Notes: a model not told the origin generated them from the sequence alone. A stretch of 21,634 nucleotides of DNA from Bacteroidota bacterium (GCA_020048595.1 JAIFMH010000109.1:1-21634); one strand, 5' to 3'. Shown: positions 8,701 to 15,253, numbered from the stretch's first letter. Numbers and translations are program-made.

Positions 8701-10350
8701 GATAAAGCTTACGTAAACGCAACACGAAAGGCTGATGTACTGCCAGCGTTGGCACCTCTTTCCATTCGTCCGCTATTGTCAAATACCAAAACCGCAGGCC
8801 ATGCTCTGGAGGACTATAACCGCATTCTGAGCTGGGATTCTGATACCAGTGCTTTGACCCGGCTAGGATACAACGGTTCCCGTGCATTTTATACTGCAAC
8901 CGGATTTAACGCACCTGCTGACGGATTCCTGCTGTCGCATGCACAATGCTGGTTTGTACCCGGTGAATGGCTGAATTCAAAAATCAAGGTAATGGTATTT
9001 GCCGGCGACGAGGATATAAACAACTGCAAGAAACTCCTTGAAGAATCGTTCGAGCATAATGTCCCGGCTCCCGATGAGGATGGAAGTCTGCTGACGTATA
9101 AGTTGTTGAATAGTGTTGAAATAAATCCAAACGAGAAGTTTTATATCGTATTCGGATTTGAAGCCGCGCTTACATACCCCCAGGGCTGCGCCACCAAAAC
9201 TGAACGTGTAGCAAACAGGTTTCTGTTTGGCGCTCCCGAAGATTGGTACGACTTGGCAGCCTACTCCCAATTCAATACCATAGGCTGGATGACCAGAGCT
9301 GTTGAAGAAACCTCCGGCGATATTCCCTGGGTGGTTCTTTCATCCGCCACCAGCGGAGTAATTGAACCCGGACAAAACGATTCCATCCGTTTTGATTTCA
9401 CTGCCCGCACAGCACCCAACGACGATAATATCGCTTACCTGGTTGCTACTTCCAATGACATTGCGAATCCGGAAAAACGAATCGTATTAAGGCTGATCAA
9501 AAATAAAGGACCTGTTTTTGACAATCTGATCGAGCCTTTGGAAATTTCCGAAAACGATTCAATCATGTTCCAGGTATCGGCATGGGATCAGGAAGGCGAC
9601 AACTTTACAACTGCAGTTGACAGTACCTATAAGTTCCTGACACAGGTTACATACACCGAACCTGATCCGCTTAAAAAAACCATGAAATTCATGTACAAAC
9701 CTGATTTCAAAAGTGAAGGTACCCATATATTCAGCTTCACGGGAACAGATGAATTTAACAGCGTATCAAAGTCGGTAGTAGCCGTTACTGTTAAAAATGT
9801 GAACCGCATGCCGGTAGCCGTTGCAGTGGATACGATGAAATTTGCGCCCTACGGAAACTATAAGATTATTACCGCAGAGGATGTGTTTACCGATGCTGAT
9901 AATGACATGGAGACCCTAGAAGCAGTAGCAGGAGATCCCGAAGTAATGGGAATGTTTATTTCCGGCAATAGTTTTCTGCTGATGCCCGAAGCGGCAGGAG
10001 TGACCTCTGTAACGTTTATGGTAACGGATAAATACGGAGCAAAAGCCACCAACGAAGTTCAGATACTTGTTAACGAGAAAGTACTCGGGGTTAAGGAAGC
10101 AGACAGGAACGAATTCCATGTGTATCCGAACCCAACTACTGATTACGTTATCGTCACTATTCCTGAGGAAATAAAAGGCAATCTTACGGCAATTGTAATG
10201 AATTTATTGGGCGAGGTTGTCCGTAGCGAAACGTATACCAACAGCGAAGCTTCAGTAAAGATTGATTTCAGCAGTTTGCCCTCAGGGATTTACCTGTTGA
10301 AACTGGCGGATAATTCGGTCGTAAAAACAGTGAAAATTATAAAAAACTAG
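2746..10350 (+). CDS. giant secreted S8 (subtilisin-like) serine protease, T9SS cargo
   Basis: A 2534-residue exported protein. Order of parts: signal peptide (1-29, ending NSFGQ); propeptide-like region (30-150); subtilisin catalytic domain (about 155-510) with Asp207 in HDQGVDYRHEDL, His265 in HGTHVGG, oxyanion Asn370 in FASGN and Ser448 in DGTSMACPHVSG, so the triad is intact; a fibronectin type III domain (518-624); then a long tail of beta modules. The tail has two jelly-roll-like modules (about 721-877 and 2030-2185), two modules with the PFxFYG/PFFG pattern (about 1105-1300 and 1549-1745), several ASH/choice-of-anchor-D-like linkers between them, a cadherin-like domain (2256-2351), an Ig-like domain, and a T9SS type A sorting domain (2457-2534, opening FHVYPNPTTDY and ending VVKTVKIIKN). 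It is expected to cross the outer membrane by T9SS and act on extracellular protein. Substrate is unknown. The length is several times that of a core subtilisin, almost all due to the tail. Confidence 0.92.
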   Translation: MLKSFTKILKLTLLVLFMLGLGRLNSFGQEFKDGVLQGTIRIKIKPELATSVKISTASNKGKVSTGIQALDNLNSTYSVTEMKRVFPYSPKFEGKHMKHGLHLWYELTVASPTGSKEVAKAYSKLQEVEIAEPIHEMVLIDGSGQPTYVPKAVERSASEYFNDPYLPKQWHYNNTGQTGGTPGSDINLYNGWGITTGTPNVIISIHDQGVDYRHEDLAANMWVNEAEKNGRKDVDDDGNGYVDDVNGFNFTNNSGIIDPMYHGTHVGGTIAAVNNNGIGVCGVAGGSGNGDGVRIMTCQILGGSHAGNTPMSFIFAADNGAVISQNSWGYQSPGVYDQLVHDAIDYFIAEAGDYPGSPMKGGVVLFASGNSSTELMMYPAAYPPVISVSALDAFSTRAGYSNYGTWVTMSAPGGEAEDNALPGADVNYKNGIMSTLDKNGYGYLDGTSMACPHVSGVAGLVVSKYGGPDFTNTALKNHLITGVREDIYDIPANEEMIGKLGTGEADAVLALATDNKIAPNKITDIKLEGIAQDFASLSWSVPADADDGQPLTFEVIYSEKEISQVTMAYARIITIKNTDAAGTQINFEVPSLQAVTKYYFSVRGIDRWENTSDFSNAITATTNSGPTASFDPLKTALNININVTQNKVGKDSISLMNSGEGILVWDALPRHKDAVPLSAKPALDYPKLLDAPGMPEGIKGQPLSPVILNNIQHDTMAEKGYVDQWKGLMVFGESNTKIPNSSATKFYVDEADGFNLTFVDAYLEHDESTGPIIMEIYEGENISDARLLLAQEVAESTEPSYTGVTLNEELYFEQGKYFWVVYHIPTGNKYCLGGGVELLPEYSKNCYISLNGGQTWKLFEEMYYDNQVVWAVFAMSKSVALDQYVTLNPVTGKVYPNNDTTIVATVDAANMINGTYSANLVVNTNETGKPMIRVPVNITIQGHKPKITSIGRANFGNILVGTSKDLVVNFKNEGLGRFTFTSSQITLSNPQFTYQSGVELNFEAATSQDLTFRFTATTVGNNYCQVTLVGENGETYNFELFGAGMDVPVVKINPTTATYDNLAIGDSINGQFSIKNEGKYPLDYYMPSFADGSNMEVIPANIHKFGYSVKVDTTGVLYVWNDIAASGKEITSMFSGKDRVNTYKQFPLAFMFPFFGKQENFVYISKYGLVSFDDNDYITSSVPMQYKNWTNPDRYISGGGFPMRFEEAGFGHIYYKQEPDKFIVQFDHAPYWDGKNFNDPNSTSYMTFQIVLHDNGNISMYYKENTLPQVDYKTNLVAIEDQSKDDGLLINGFERLKYEQMVSCGSFKTGTTIRIINPGLGLFSNISKPFGTVMPDQTQNITYTIKTDSLSVLPYTENLVVITNDPYTNPSIHTAAFNIVSGGISDIHIDSTDLKFGILYKGSIKNLSFRVSNTGKSNDSLMTAVFDNNYFTLTGEVPSLLKPERTIPFSVAANTQTIGVFNDTLRLSTKNGQSFKIAVSLEVIQGPVISLLNSSGSKLTSITRFLNAGANTTVNFAVQNTGSVDLDVAPSNNDWAIISEIVPSAGAENVMYKWKKSTEFGGPEYDWIEIVDNAEAVHVEGIDPWNGIDFSEGIKLPFPFTFYGKEYDTMYIGTGLITFNANQNGSGTFWGGVGIPDTARPNNYIAPLWVFGGADNHYFYPKSGYYYQFFEDKIVIEYRDINSNFTMGDPISFEAILYKNGNIKFQYVMPTGTSNTVTDQGTIGVENEDGTEGLLISAYQKVVNSNMAIGLYPAHKYTIPPATTKDFKMLLDAKDLVGGSYADSIAFTNNDPDALDLTLPTKIIVTGIPQITMPDPVVFDTVLVNPAVPSVTKEFEIKNTGTANFTITSVTQNLPTDVKVEVYAKSGDFWLWNTLQPSLFPYTLTAKSSMKYRVTLTPVTPKVLLDTLYVATSLTPATYKLPITAHIYNPAVISLGADTLSFYAQTSSFKTSEAVKIGNETGGMNLLYNLSINFQRDIPTDLAASDKAYVNATRKADVLPALAPLSIRPLLSNTKTAGHALEDYNRILSWDSDTSALTRLGYNGSRAFYTATGFNAPADGFLLSHAQCWFVPGEWLNSKIKVMVFAGDEDINNCKKLLEESFEHNVPAPDEDGSLLTYKLLNSVEINPNEKFYIVFGFEAALTYPQGCATKTERVANRFLFGAPEDWYDLAAYSQFNTIGWMTRAVEETSGDIPWVVLSSATSGVIEPGQNDSIRFDFTARTAPNDDNIAYLVATSNDIANPEKRIVLRLIKNKGPVFDNLIEPLEISENDSIMFQVSAWDQEGDNFTTAVDSTYKFLTQVTYTEPDPLKKTMKFMYKPDFKSEGTHIFSFTGTDEFNSVSKSVVAVTVKNVNRMPVAVAVDTMKFAPYGNYKIITAEDVFTDADNDMETLEAVAGDPEVMGMFISGNSFLLMPEAAGVTSVTFMVTDKYGAKATNEVQILVNEKVLGVKEADRNEFHVYPNPTTDYVIVTIPEEIKGNLTAIVMNLLGEVVRSETYTNSEASVKIDFSSLPSGIYLLKLADNSVVKTVKIIKN

Positions 10351-10367
10351 ACAAAAATAGTGTGTGG

Positions 10368-10401
10368 CATGCAACGGATATTCCTTCTTATCCGTTGCAT
10401 G
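10368..10401 (+). terminator. 13-bp hairpin between the two T9SS genes
   Basis: CATGCAACGGATA (10368-10380) and TATCCGTTGCATG (10389-10401) form a perfect 13-bp stem with an 8-nt loop, 18 bp after the protease stop codon. No T-tract follows, so it may end transcription weakly, stabilise the upstream mRNA 3' end, or set different levels for the two genes. I found no consensus TAnnTTTG promoter between it and the next start. Confidence 0.5.
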
Positions 10402-10477
10402 GATTTCACAAGTATAAGATTTACACCAATTCAAGATTAACATCAATTCAATAATTAATAACTAAATCGAAAAACCA

Positions 10478-13400
10478 ATGAAAAAGTTTACCCTGCTATT
10501 AATGCTTGCGCTATTCTTAAAAATAGCTGTCGGGCAAGTAACCGTAACCATTACGGTGCAAAATAACCTTTCACCCTCAACTAAAGTTAGTGGTGCTTCA
10601 GTAACACTTACCGGGGCCACAATTCCAACTTTAGTTAGCGATGTAAATGGTTTGGCAGTATTTACAGTGCCAACTCCTACAGTTGCCGGTTTTTACAACA
10701 TTGCAATTACAGCAGCAGGATATCTTGATTATGCAAATACTTCCCTGGTTTATTTATCACCAACAAGTACTACGGTATCCAGAACTGCTACAATCAGGAA
10801 AGCCTTTGATATTACCTACAAAATAACCGATAAAAACAGTGTTGGGGTCTCCGGCGCATCGGTTAGAATAAACACTACTCCCGCTACAACACTCACTACC
10901 AATGCCAATGGAGATGTTACATTCCCTGGTTTATATAGTGTAGGCAATCATTCAACCCTTGTTACTGCTAATGGGTATGCTGATTCAACTTTTAATGTTA
11001 ATGTCTTAGCAGCTTCTCCAAATCCTTTTATAGTTCCTGCAGTTAAATTAAGAAACGCTTACACCATTACCTTTACGGTTACTGATGGTACAAATCCTGT
11101 TTCAGGAGCACTTGTAACAATTGGAACAACAGCAGTTACTACTGATGCAAGCGGAGTGGCTGTATTTGCTAAAAAAGTGAACGGTGCTTACGTGTATGGA
11201 ATTACAAAAACCGGTTTTATGGATAAAACAGGAAATGTAACAGTTACAGACGGCGATCAGAATCCTGCAATTACTTTGTCTGCCGGGTATGACCTTACTT
11301 TCACCATCATTAATGGTGCAACCGGCACTACCGGTTTACAGAAAGACACCATAACAATTGATGGAATTACCAAGATAACCGATGCTACAGGCATTCTTAC
11401 ATTTGGAGTAGCTCCTGGATCATCTTATTCCTTTGATAATAAAAAAGCTGGATTCATAACAGTACCTGTTTCAGTTACAAATATACAGGCAAACACCGCC
11501 ATTACTCTTAATATGGTTCCTGTTTACACTGTGAAGTTTACTGTAAGTGATTTTTGGGATGCTTCCAAGCAAGCAGGTGTAAAAGTAACTTTTAATGGAA
11601 CTGATATCATTACCGATGCTACCGGTGTGGCAAAATTTATTGATGTTCAGCCCAGTGCAACACCTTATGCTTACACAATTTCAGGCCCTGATGGCAGTTC
11701 TTATATTACTCAGACAGGTACTATTTCAGCACCCTTAACAAGCACGACCTATCTTTTCAATAACAATAATCTTACAAAGAACATCAATTACGAAAGGCCA
11801 TATGCTTATATTGGTCTCTCTTCGGGAATGATGAGTTATTTTGGTGTTGCAACTATCACTTTCAATGGAGTGGATTATCCGTATGATGCAGGTATGGGTG
11901 GAAATACATTCTTTGTGGCCTCTGGTACATACAACTATACGGTTACTCCGGCAGATGTTACCAAGGCTATTATTTCAGGAACAGTTACTGTAACCAATAC
12001 AACACCAGGAAACGCTTATGTTTCAATAGTTGCCGGGAAAAAAATAGAAATGTATGTTGTTGATGCAACTATCGATCAAAATACAATTGACGGTGCTTTA
12101 ATAACTCTTGATGGTGTTACTCAAACTACTGTTGACGGTTATGTGGTATTCGACCGCAAGGCAATAAATAAAGACTATTCCTACACCATTTCCAAACCCG
12201 GTTACGGAACAGTTACCGATACAGCCAATCTAGTAACTGCTGACCTCATCATTACTACTGTATTAAATACCGCATATAAAATAACTGCTAAAGTATATGA
12301 CAATACCACATGGACCCCGGAACCGGTTGGGCTTGCAGGTGCAACAGTTGTTTTTAATGGCAGTTCAGTTTTAACTGATGCAAATGGTGTAGCAACTTTA
12401 CCCGATGCAGCAAACGGAATGTATGAATATACGATTTCAAAAGCTGGCTTTGTTACTGTTAAAGGTACAGCTGTGGTTGATAATGCCGATGTAACATTCG
12501 AAGCCTGGTTAAATCCCGCTTTCAGTGTTCAGTTTACGGTAACCGACGGAACAAATCCTGTTGCGAACGCAAACATCAGGCTGGTAAGTACCTGGCCGGT
12601 ATTTGATCAAACCTTTGTTACCGATGCACAGGGTGTTCTTTTAACGGATAAGTTATTCCCGAAATGGACATCACTTGAATATACTGTTTCAGCTGCCGGA
12701 TTTGCCGATTCAATTGGCAGCGTGAACATTGCTGACATGAATCTTATTGTTGATCCTATTGCCCTGAAACATGCTTACGAAATCACATTTACTGTAAATG
12801 ACGGTACAAACCCCGTTAGTGATGCTGCAATTTCGATAAACAATGTAACCAAAACTACAAATGCCGGCGGTGATGCTGTTTTTACTAAAATGATCAATGG
12901 CGACTATTCCTATGTTGTTTCAAAACCTGGTTTTAGTGATATGGCAGGAACTGTTACAGTAACCGATGCCAATGCAGCTAAAACTGTTTCACTGGCTATG
13001 GGGTACAATGTTACATTTAATGTTTTCAACGGCCCTGTTGGATCAGTAGTTGGACTTGCTAACGATACGATTACCATAAACGGAATCAGCAAAGTAACCG
13101 ATGCTGCCGGTACTGTAATATTCGGCGTTGCGCCAAATGCGGCAATTTCATTTGTAAATAGTAAAGCTGGTTTCGAAAGTGTTCCGGTGGACATTGCTAG
13201 TGTTACATCAGATATGAGCCAGGTCATTAACATGATTCCCGTCTATTCCATAGAATTCAGGGCAGTGGATAATTTTACATATAATCCGATTGCCGGAGCT
13301 ACTGTAATCTTTAATGGTGTTACTGTAACTACCAATGTTGATGGTTTTGCTTATTTCACAAATATAGCTCCAGGTGCTGATGTATATGGATATTCTGTTT

Positions 13401-14488
13401 CGGGCAACGGTTCTTATACTACTGTTACAGGCGAATTAACCCTTCCATTCACAAGTACCGAAGATTTATTAATGAATAATAACAATGTGCAGGTACGTGC
13501 TGAATTATCCAGTCCAGGTGTTTATATGGCTCTTGTAAGTGGTATGATGTCTTATTTTGGACAGGCAACAATTACTCTTGATGGAACTGACTATGCTTAT
13601 GATCCGGGTTTAGGTTCCGTTGTCATAAACTGTGCACTTGGCTCACACAGCTATATTGTAACACCCGAAGATATCAATAAAGCAATTGTCAGAGGTACAG
13701 TTACTGTTACTTCATCTGTCGAAAAAACATTTGTTGAAGTAAAAATTTCAGCCGCCCGTAAAATCGAAATCTATACCATCGATGCTGCATCCGAACCAAT
13801 TGAAGGCGCTTCAGTAACATTAAGTGGACATACTGTTTTAACAGATGCTTCCGGATTGGCTTTATTTGATCGCTATGCTGCAGGCAGTTATACCTACTCT
13901 GTAACAATGGAGAACTATAAATCTGTTGCTGAAACAGCTCTCGACGTAAATACCGAGAATGTGATGGTGATTGTTCCGATGGAGAAAACCAGTTTTATGG
14001 TTACTATTCATGTTATGAGCGGAAGTGATGCATTAGAAGGAGCAACAGTTACCCTTAATGGCGTAACGGTTGCATCTGATGCTAACGGAGATGCTGTATT
14101 TACAGGACTTGTTGCCGGTACATATGCGTATACCGTTTCCAAAGATGTGTATACCACTGCAACGGGTAGCATAACTCTTACAAATCTGGATGCAATTGAA
14201 AATGTTGAAATTCTGAGTACAGTTGGAATAAGCGGAGTTAACGCAAAAATGATAAAACTCTATCCAAACCCAACCAACGGAATCCTTAACATAAGCCTGC
14301 CGGAAAATAACGGTAAAGGAATTACAATCAAGGTTACCAATGTAATTGGAAAAGTAGTTCTTGAAAACAAAGTAATAAACAGTTCAAACCAGTCAAAACT
14401 TGATCTTTCAGGATTTGATAGCGGTATTTACTTTGTTAAAGTAATAGGTAACGGTTTTGAAAATACCGTAAAAGTTGTGAAAAACTAA
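10478..14488 (+). CDS. large repeat protein of carboxypeptidase-regulatory/Cna-B-like domains, T9SS cargo
   Basis: A 1336-residue exported protein with signal peptide MKKFTLLLMLALFLKIAVGQ and a T9SS type A sorting domain at the C-terminus (about 1259-1336, opening IKLYPNPTNGILNI). Between them are about fourteen beta-sandwich repeats of roughly 70-100 residues, each carrying versions of GAxVTLNGxxxxTDAxGxAxF followed by YxYTVSKxGF. This is the pattern of carboxypeptidase D regulatory-like and Cna-B-like domains. No catalytic domain is visible. The repeats are ordered into two supermodules: residues 194-765 and 766 to about 1258 align at a fixed 572-residue offset, including the rare GMMSYFG motif at 450 and 1022. 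The second copy lacks the last part of the first. Such proteins are usually stalk, adhesin or matrix components. Thr, Val, Asn and Ala dominate the composition. The neighbouring protease is also a T9SS cargo, so they may act together; that is inference. Confidence 0.88.
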   Translation: MKKFTLLLMLALFLKIAVGQVTVTITVQNNLSPSTKVSGASVTLTGATIPTLVSDVNGLAVFTVPTPTVAGFYNIAITAAGYLDYANTSLVYLSPTSTTVSRTATIRKAFDITYKITDKNSVGVSGASVRINTTPATTLTTNANGDVTFPGLYSVGNHSTLVTANGYADSTFNVNVLAASPNPFIVPAVKLRNAYTITFTVTDGTNPVSGALVTIGTTAVTTDASGVAVFAKKVNGAYVYGITKTGFMDKTGNVTVTDGDQNPAITLSAGYDLTFTIINGATGTTGLQKDTITIDGITKITDATGILTFGVAPGSSYSFDNKKAGFITVPVSVTNIQANTAITLNMVPVYTVKFTVSDFWDASKQAGVKVTFNGTDIITDATGVAKFIDVQPSATPYAYTISGPDGSSYITQTGTISAPLTSTTYLFNNNNLTKNINYERPYAYIGLSSGMMSYFGVATITFNGVDYPYDAGMGGNTFFVASGTYNYTVTPADVTKAIISGTVTVTNTTPGNAYVSIVAGKKIEMYVVDATIDQNTIDGALITLDGVTQTTVDGYVVFDRKAINKDYSYTISKPGYGTVTDTANLVTADLIITTVLNTAYKITAKVYDNTTWTPEPVGLAGATVVFNGSSVLTDANGVATLPDAANGMYEYTISKAGFVTVKGTAVVDNADVTFEAWLNPAFSVQFTVTDGTNPVANANIRLVSTWPVFDQTFVTDAQGVLLTDKLFPKWTSLEYTVSAAGFADSIGSVNIADMNLIVDPIALKHAYEITFTVNDGTNPVSDAAISINNVTKTTNAGGDAVFTKMINGDYSYVVSKPGFSDMAGTVTVTDANAAKTVSLAMGYNVTFNVFNGPVGSVVGLANDTITINGISKVTDAAGTVIFGVAPNAAISFVNSKAGFESVPVDIASVTSDMSQVINMIPVYSIEFRAVDNFTYNPIAGATVIFNGVTVTTNVDGFAYFTNIAPGADVYGYSVSGNGSYTTVTGELTLPFTSTEDLLMNNNNVQVRAELSSPGVYMALVSGMMSYFGQATITLDGTDYAYDPGLGSVVINCALGSHSYIVTPEDINKAIVRGTVTVTSSVEKTFVEVKISAARKIEIYTIDAASEPIEGASVTLSGHTVLTDASGLALFDRYAAGSYTYSVTMENYKSVAETALDVNTENVMVIVPMEKTSFMVTIHVMSGSDALEGATVTLNGVTVASDANGDAVFTGLVAGTYAYTVSKDVYTTATGSITLTNLDAIENVEILSTVGISGVNAKMIKLYPNPTNGILNISLPENNGKGITIKVTNVIGKVVLENKVINSSNQSKLDLSGFDSGIYFVKVIGNGFENTVKVVKN

Positions 14489-14511
14489 TCTTCCTGACTT
14501 ATTTTATATTA

Positions 14512-14545
14512 AATGCTCCGGGATGAACATTCCGGGGCATTCTTT
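14512..14545 (+). terminator. Rho-independent terminator after the repeat protein
   Basis: AATGCTCCGGGA (14512-14523) pairs with TTCCGGGGCATT (14530-14541) through a GC-rich core, allowing G-U pairs, with a 6-nt loop and a short T-rich tail. It sits 24 bp after the stop codon and separates the T9SS genes from the ilv region. Confidence 0.75.
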
Positions 14546-14797
14546 ATATTAACTGTGTGACTTCAGTATGGTTTGTTCTGATGGAACTGCGGAAAAAATG
14601 GATATGTGAATTTATACCATCCGAATGAATAAATATACACATATCCAAAATCAGGAATATATTTCGCAATTCACTCAATCGATAAAATATTGGGTAAACA
14701 GCACAAAGTGAGATATATATAAGCCTAGATGTCTTTTAGGCGCGTTCAGTATTTTACTTAAAATGGGAGCAATTGGGCAAAAAACCCGTATAAAATG
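14546..14797. other. non-coding gap before the ilv promoter
   Basis: About 250 bp of A/T-rich DNA with no credible ORF in either direction. Apart from one long hairpin (listed separately) I see nothing assignable; operators for the ilv promoter could lie here. Confidence 0.5.
14599..14647. repeat. long imperfect inverted repeat
   Basis: TGGATATGTG (14599-14608) and CACATATCCA (14638-14647) are perfect 10-bp inverted arms. Inside them ATTTAT and ATAAAT can also pair, leaving a hairpin with an asymmetric internal loop. It lies between the upstream terminator and the ilv promoter. It has no T-tract and its role is unknown. Confidence 0.4.
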
Positions 14798-14827
14798 TTG
14801 AGCATGTAAAAATAGGCCGTATTTTTG
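14798..14827 (+). promoter_or_regulatory. ilv operon promoter
   Basis: TTG (14798-14800), a 19-nt spacer and TATTTTTG (14820-14827) match the Bacteroidota promoter consensus. Transcription should start around 14832-14836, only some 12-16 nt before the ATG of the leader peptide, as expected for an attenuator leader transcript. Confidence 0.7.
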
Positions 14828-14847
14828 TAGTCACAAACAACAATAGC

Positions 14848-14919
14848 ATGTCCGTAATTTCTTCAAACAGCATTATTAGCCTCCTCGTCCTCCTCCTCTG
14901 GAAAATCCAGGTGGGTTAG
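14848..14919 (+). CDS. ilv operon leader peptide (attenuator, ilvL-like)
   Basis: A 23-codon ORF, ATG at 14848 and TAG at 14917-14919, shortly after a consensus promoter. Twelve of its 23 residues are Ile, Leu or Val (5 Leu, 4 Ile, 3 Val), including the run IISLLVLLLW at residues 9-18. All five Leu codons are CTC and the Val within the run is GTC. It ends WKIQVG. It lies upstream of ilvD and is followed by an attenuator-type terminator. The logic is that of the enterobacterial ilvL, ivbL and leuL leaders, although the sequence need not be homologous. A ribosome short of charged Leu, Ile or Val tRNA would pause in the run and alter folding of the RNA downstream. The peptide itself is probably non-functional. 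The start is set by the promoter position; no strong ribosome binding site is visible. Confidence 0.82.
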   Translation: MSVISSNSIISLLVLLLWKIQVG

Positions 14920-14962
14920 GAATGTTGTTTAACTAAATATAAACAAAAGCCTCTCTCACTTG
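14894..14962 (+). promoter_or_regulatory. ilv attenuator: pause hairpin and antiterminator helix
   Basis: Two competing structures can be drawn. The pause hairpin pairs CTGG (14898-14901) with CCAG (14907-14910) around AAAAT and extends with a bulge to 14894/14915. The antiterminator pairs CAGGTGGGTTAGG (14908-14920) with CCTCTCTCACTTG (14950-14962), 11 pairs of 13 counting two G-U, with a 2-nt internal loop. The 3' strand of this helix is most of the 5' arm and the start of the loop of the terminator, so the two are mutually exclusive. The leader stop codon (14917-14919) lies within the antiterminator 5' strand: a ribosome that finishes the leader blocks antitermination, whereas one stalled on the Leu/Val codons leaves that strand free. 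Pairings were made by eye, without energy calculation. Confidence 0.7.
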
Positions 14963-14980
14963 AACTGAGAGGGGCTTTTT
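14945..14980 (+). terminator. ilv attenuator terminator
   Basis: AAAAGCCTCTCTCA (14945-14958) pairs with TGAGAGGGGCTTTT (14966-14979) over 14 bp with a single G-U pair and a 7-nt loop. The 3' arm ends in TTTTT, giving the classical intrinsic terminator form. It stands 25 bp after the leader stop and 273 bp before ilvD, so it would end transcription before the operon unless the antiterminator forms. Confidence 0.85.
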
Positions 14981-15046
14981 GATGTAAAAGAATCGTCTGA
15001 ATTAGCATTGATGATGAAGTTCTTAGTGTAAAAAATAAAAAATATA

Positions 15047-15115
15047 GCCACAGATTGCGCTGATTAACACCGATATAAAAAATTGAAATCTGCGACAATC
15101 TGTGAAATCTGTGGC
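15047..15115. repeat. CACAGATT-type palindromic repeat element
   Basis: A 69-bp segment bounded by perfect 10-bp inverted ends GCCACAGATT (15047-15056) and AATCTGTGGC (15106-15115), with further imperfect pairing inside (repeated CAGATT/AATCTG words). Sequences of this style occur as dispersed intergenic elements in many bacterial genomes. It lies in the ilvD 5' untranslated region, after the attenuator terminator. It has no coding capacity and may be a REP- or MITE-like insertion. Confidence 0.55.
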
Positions 15116-15253
15116 AAAGAAGAGTTTTAGCCCAAAACTAAAAATCATTTTGAATGCAAAACTGTTTATTTTAAATGCTTTGCGTTTTTTAATGTTAATC
15201 AGCAGGTAAATGAATTTTGAACCATTGAATCGCAATTAAAATCTAATAATATA

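Noticed and set aside
12910..13233. 107-aa reverse-strand ORF in the repeat protein
   Set aside because: It mirrors the Thr/Val-rich repeats on the other strand; no independent evidence.
14599..14647. Terminator or operator role for the A/T-rich hairpin
   Set aside because: It has no T-tract and no known operator pattern; kept only as an inverted repeat of unknown role.
14916..15098. 60-aa reverse-strand ORF over the attenuator terminator
   Set aside because: It runs through the terminator stem and the CACAGATT repeat; structure and position are better explained by the attenuator.
14830..15253. T-box or leucine/valine riboswitch before ilvD
   Set aside because: I found no T-box consensus or specifier-loop arrangement, and the leader peptide plus switchable terminator explains the region fully.
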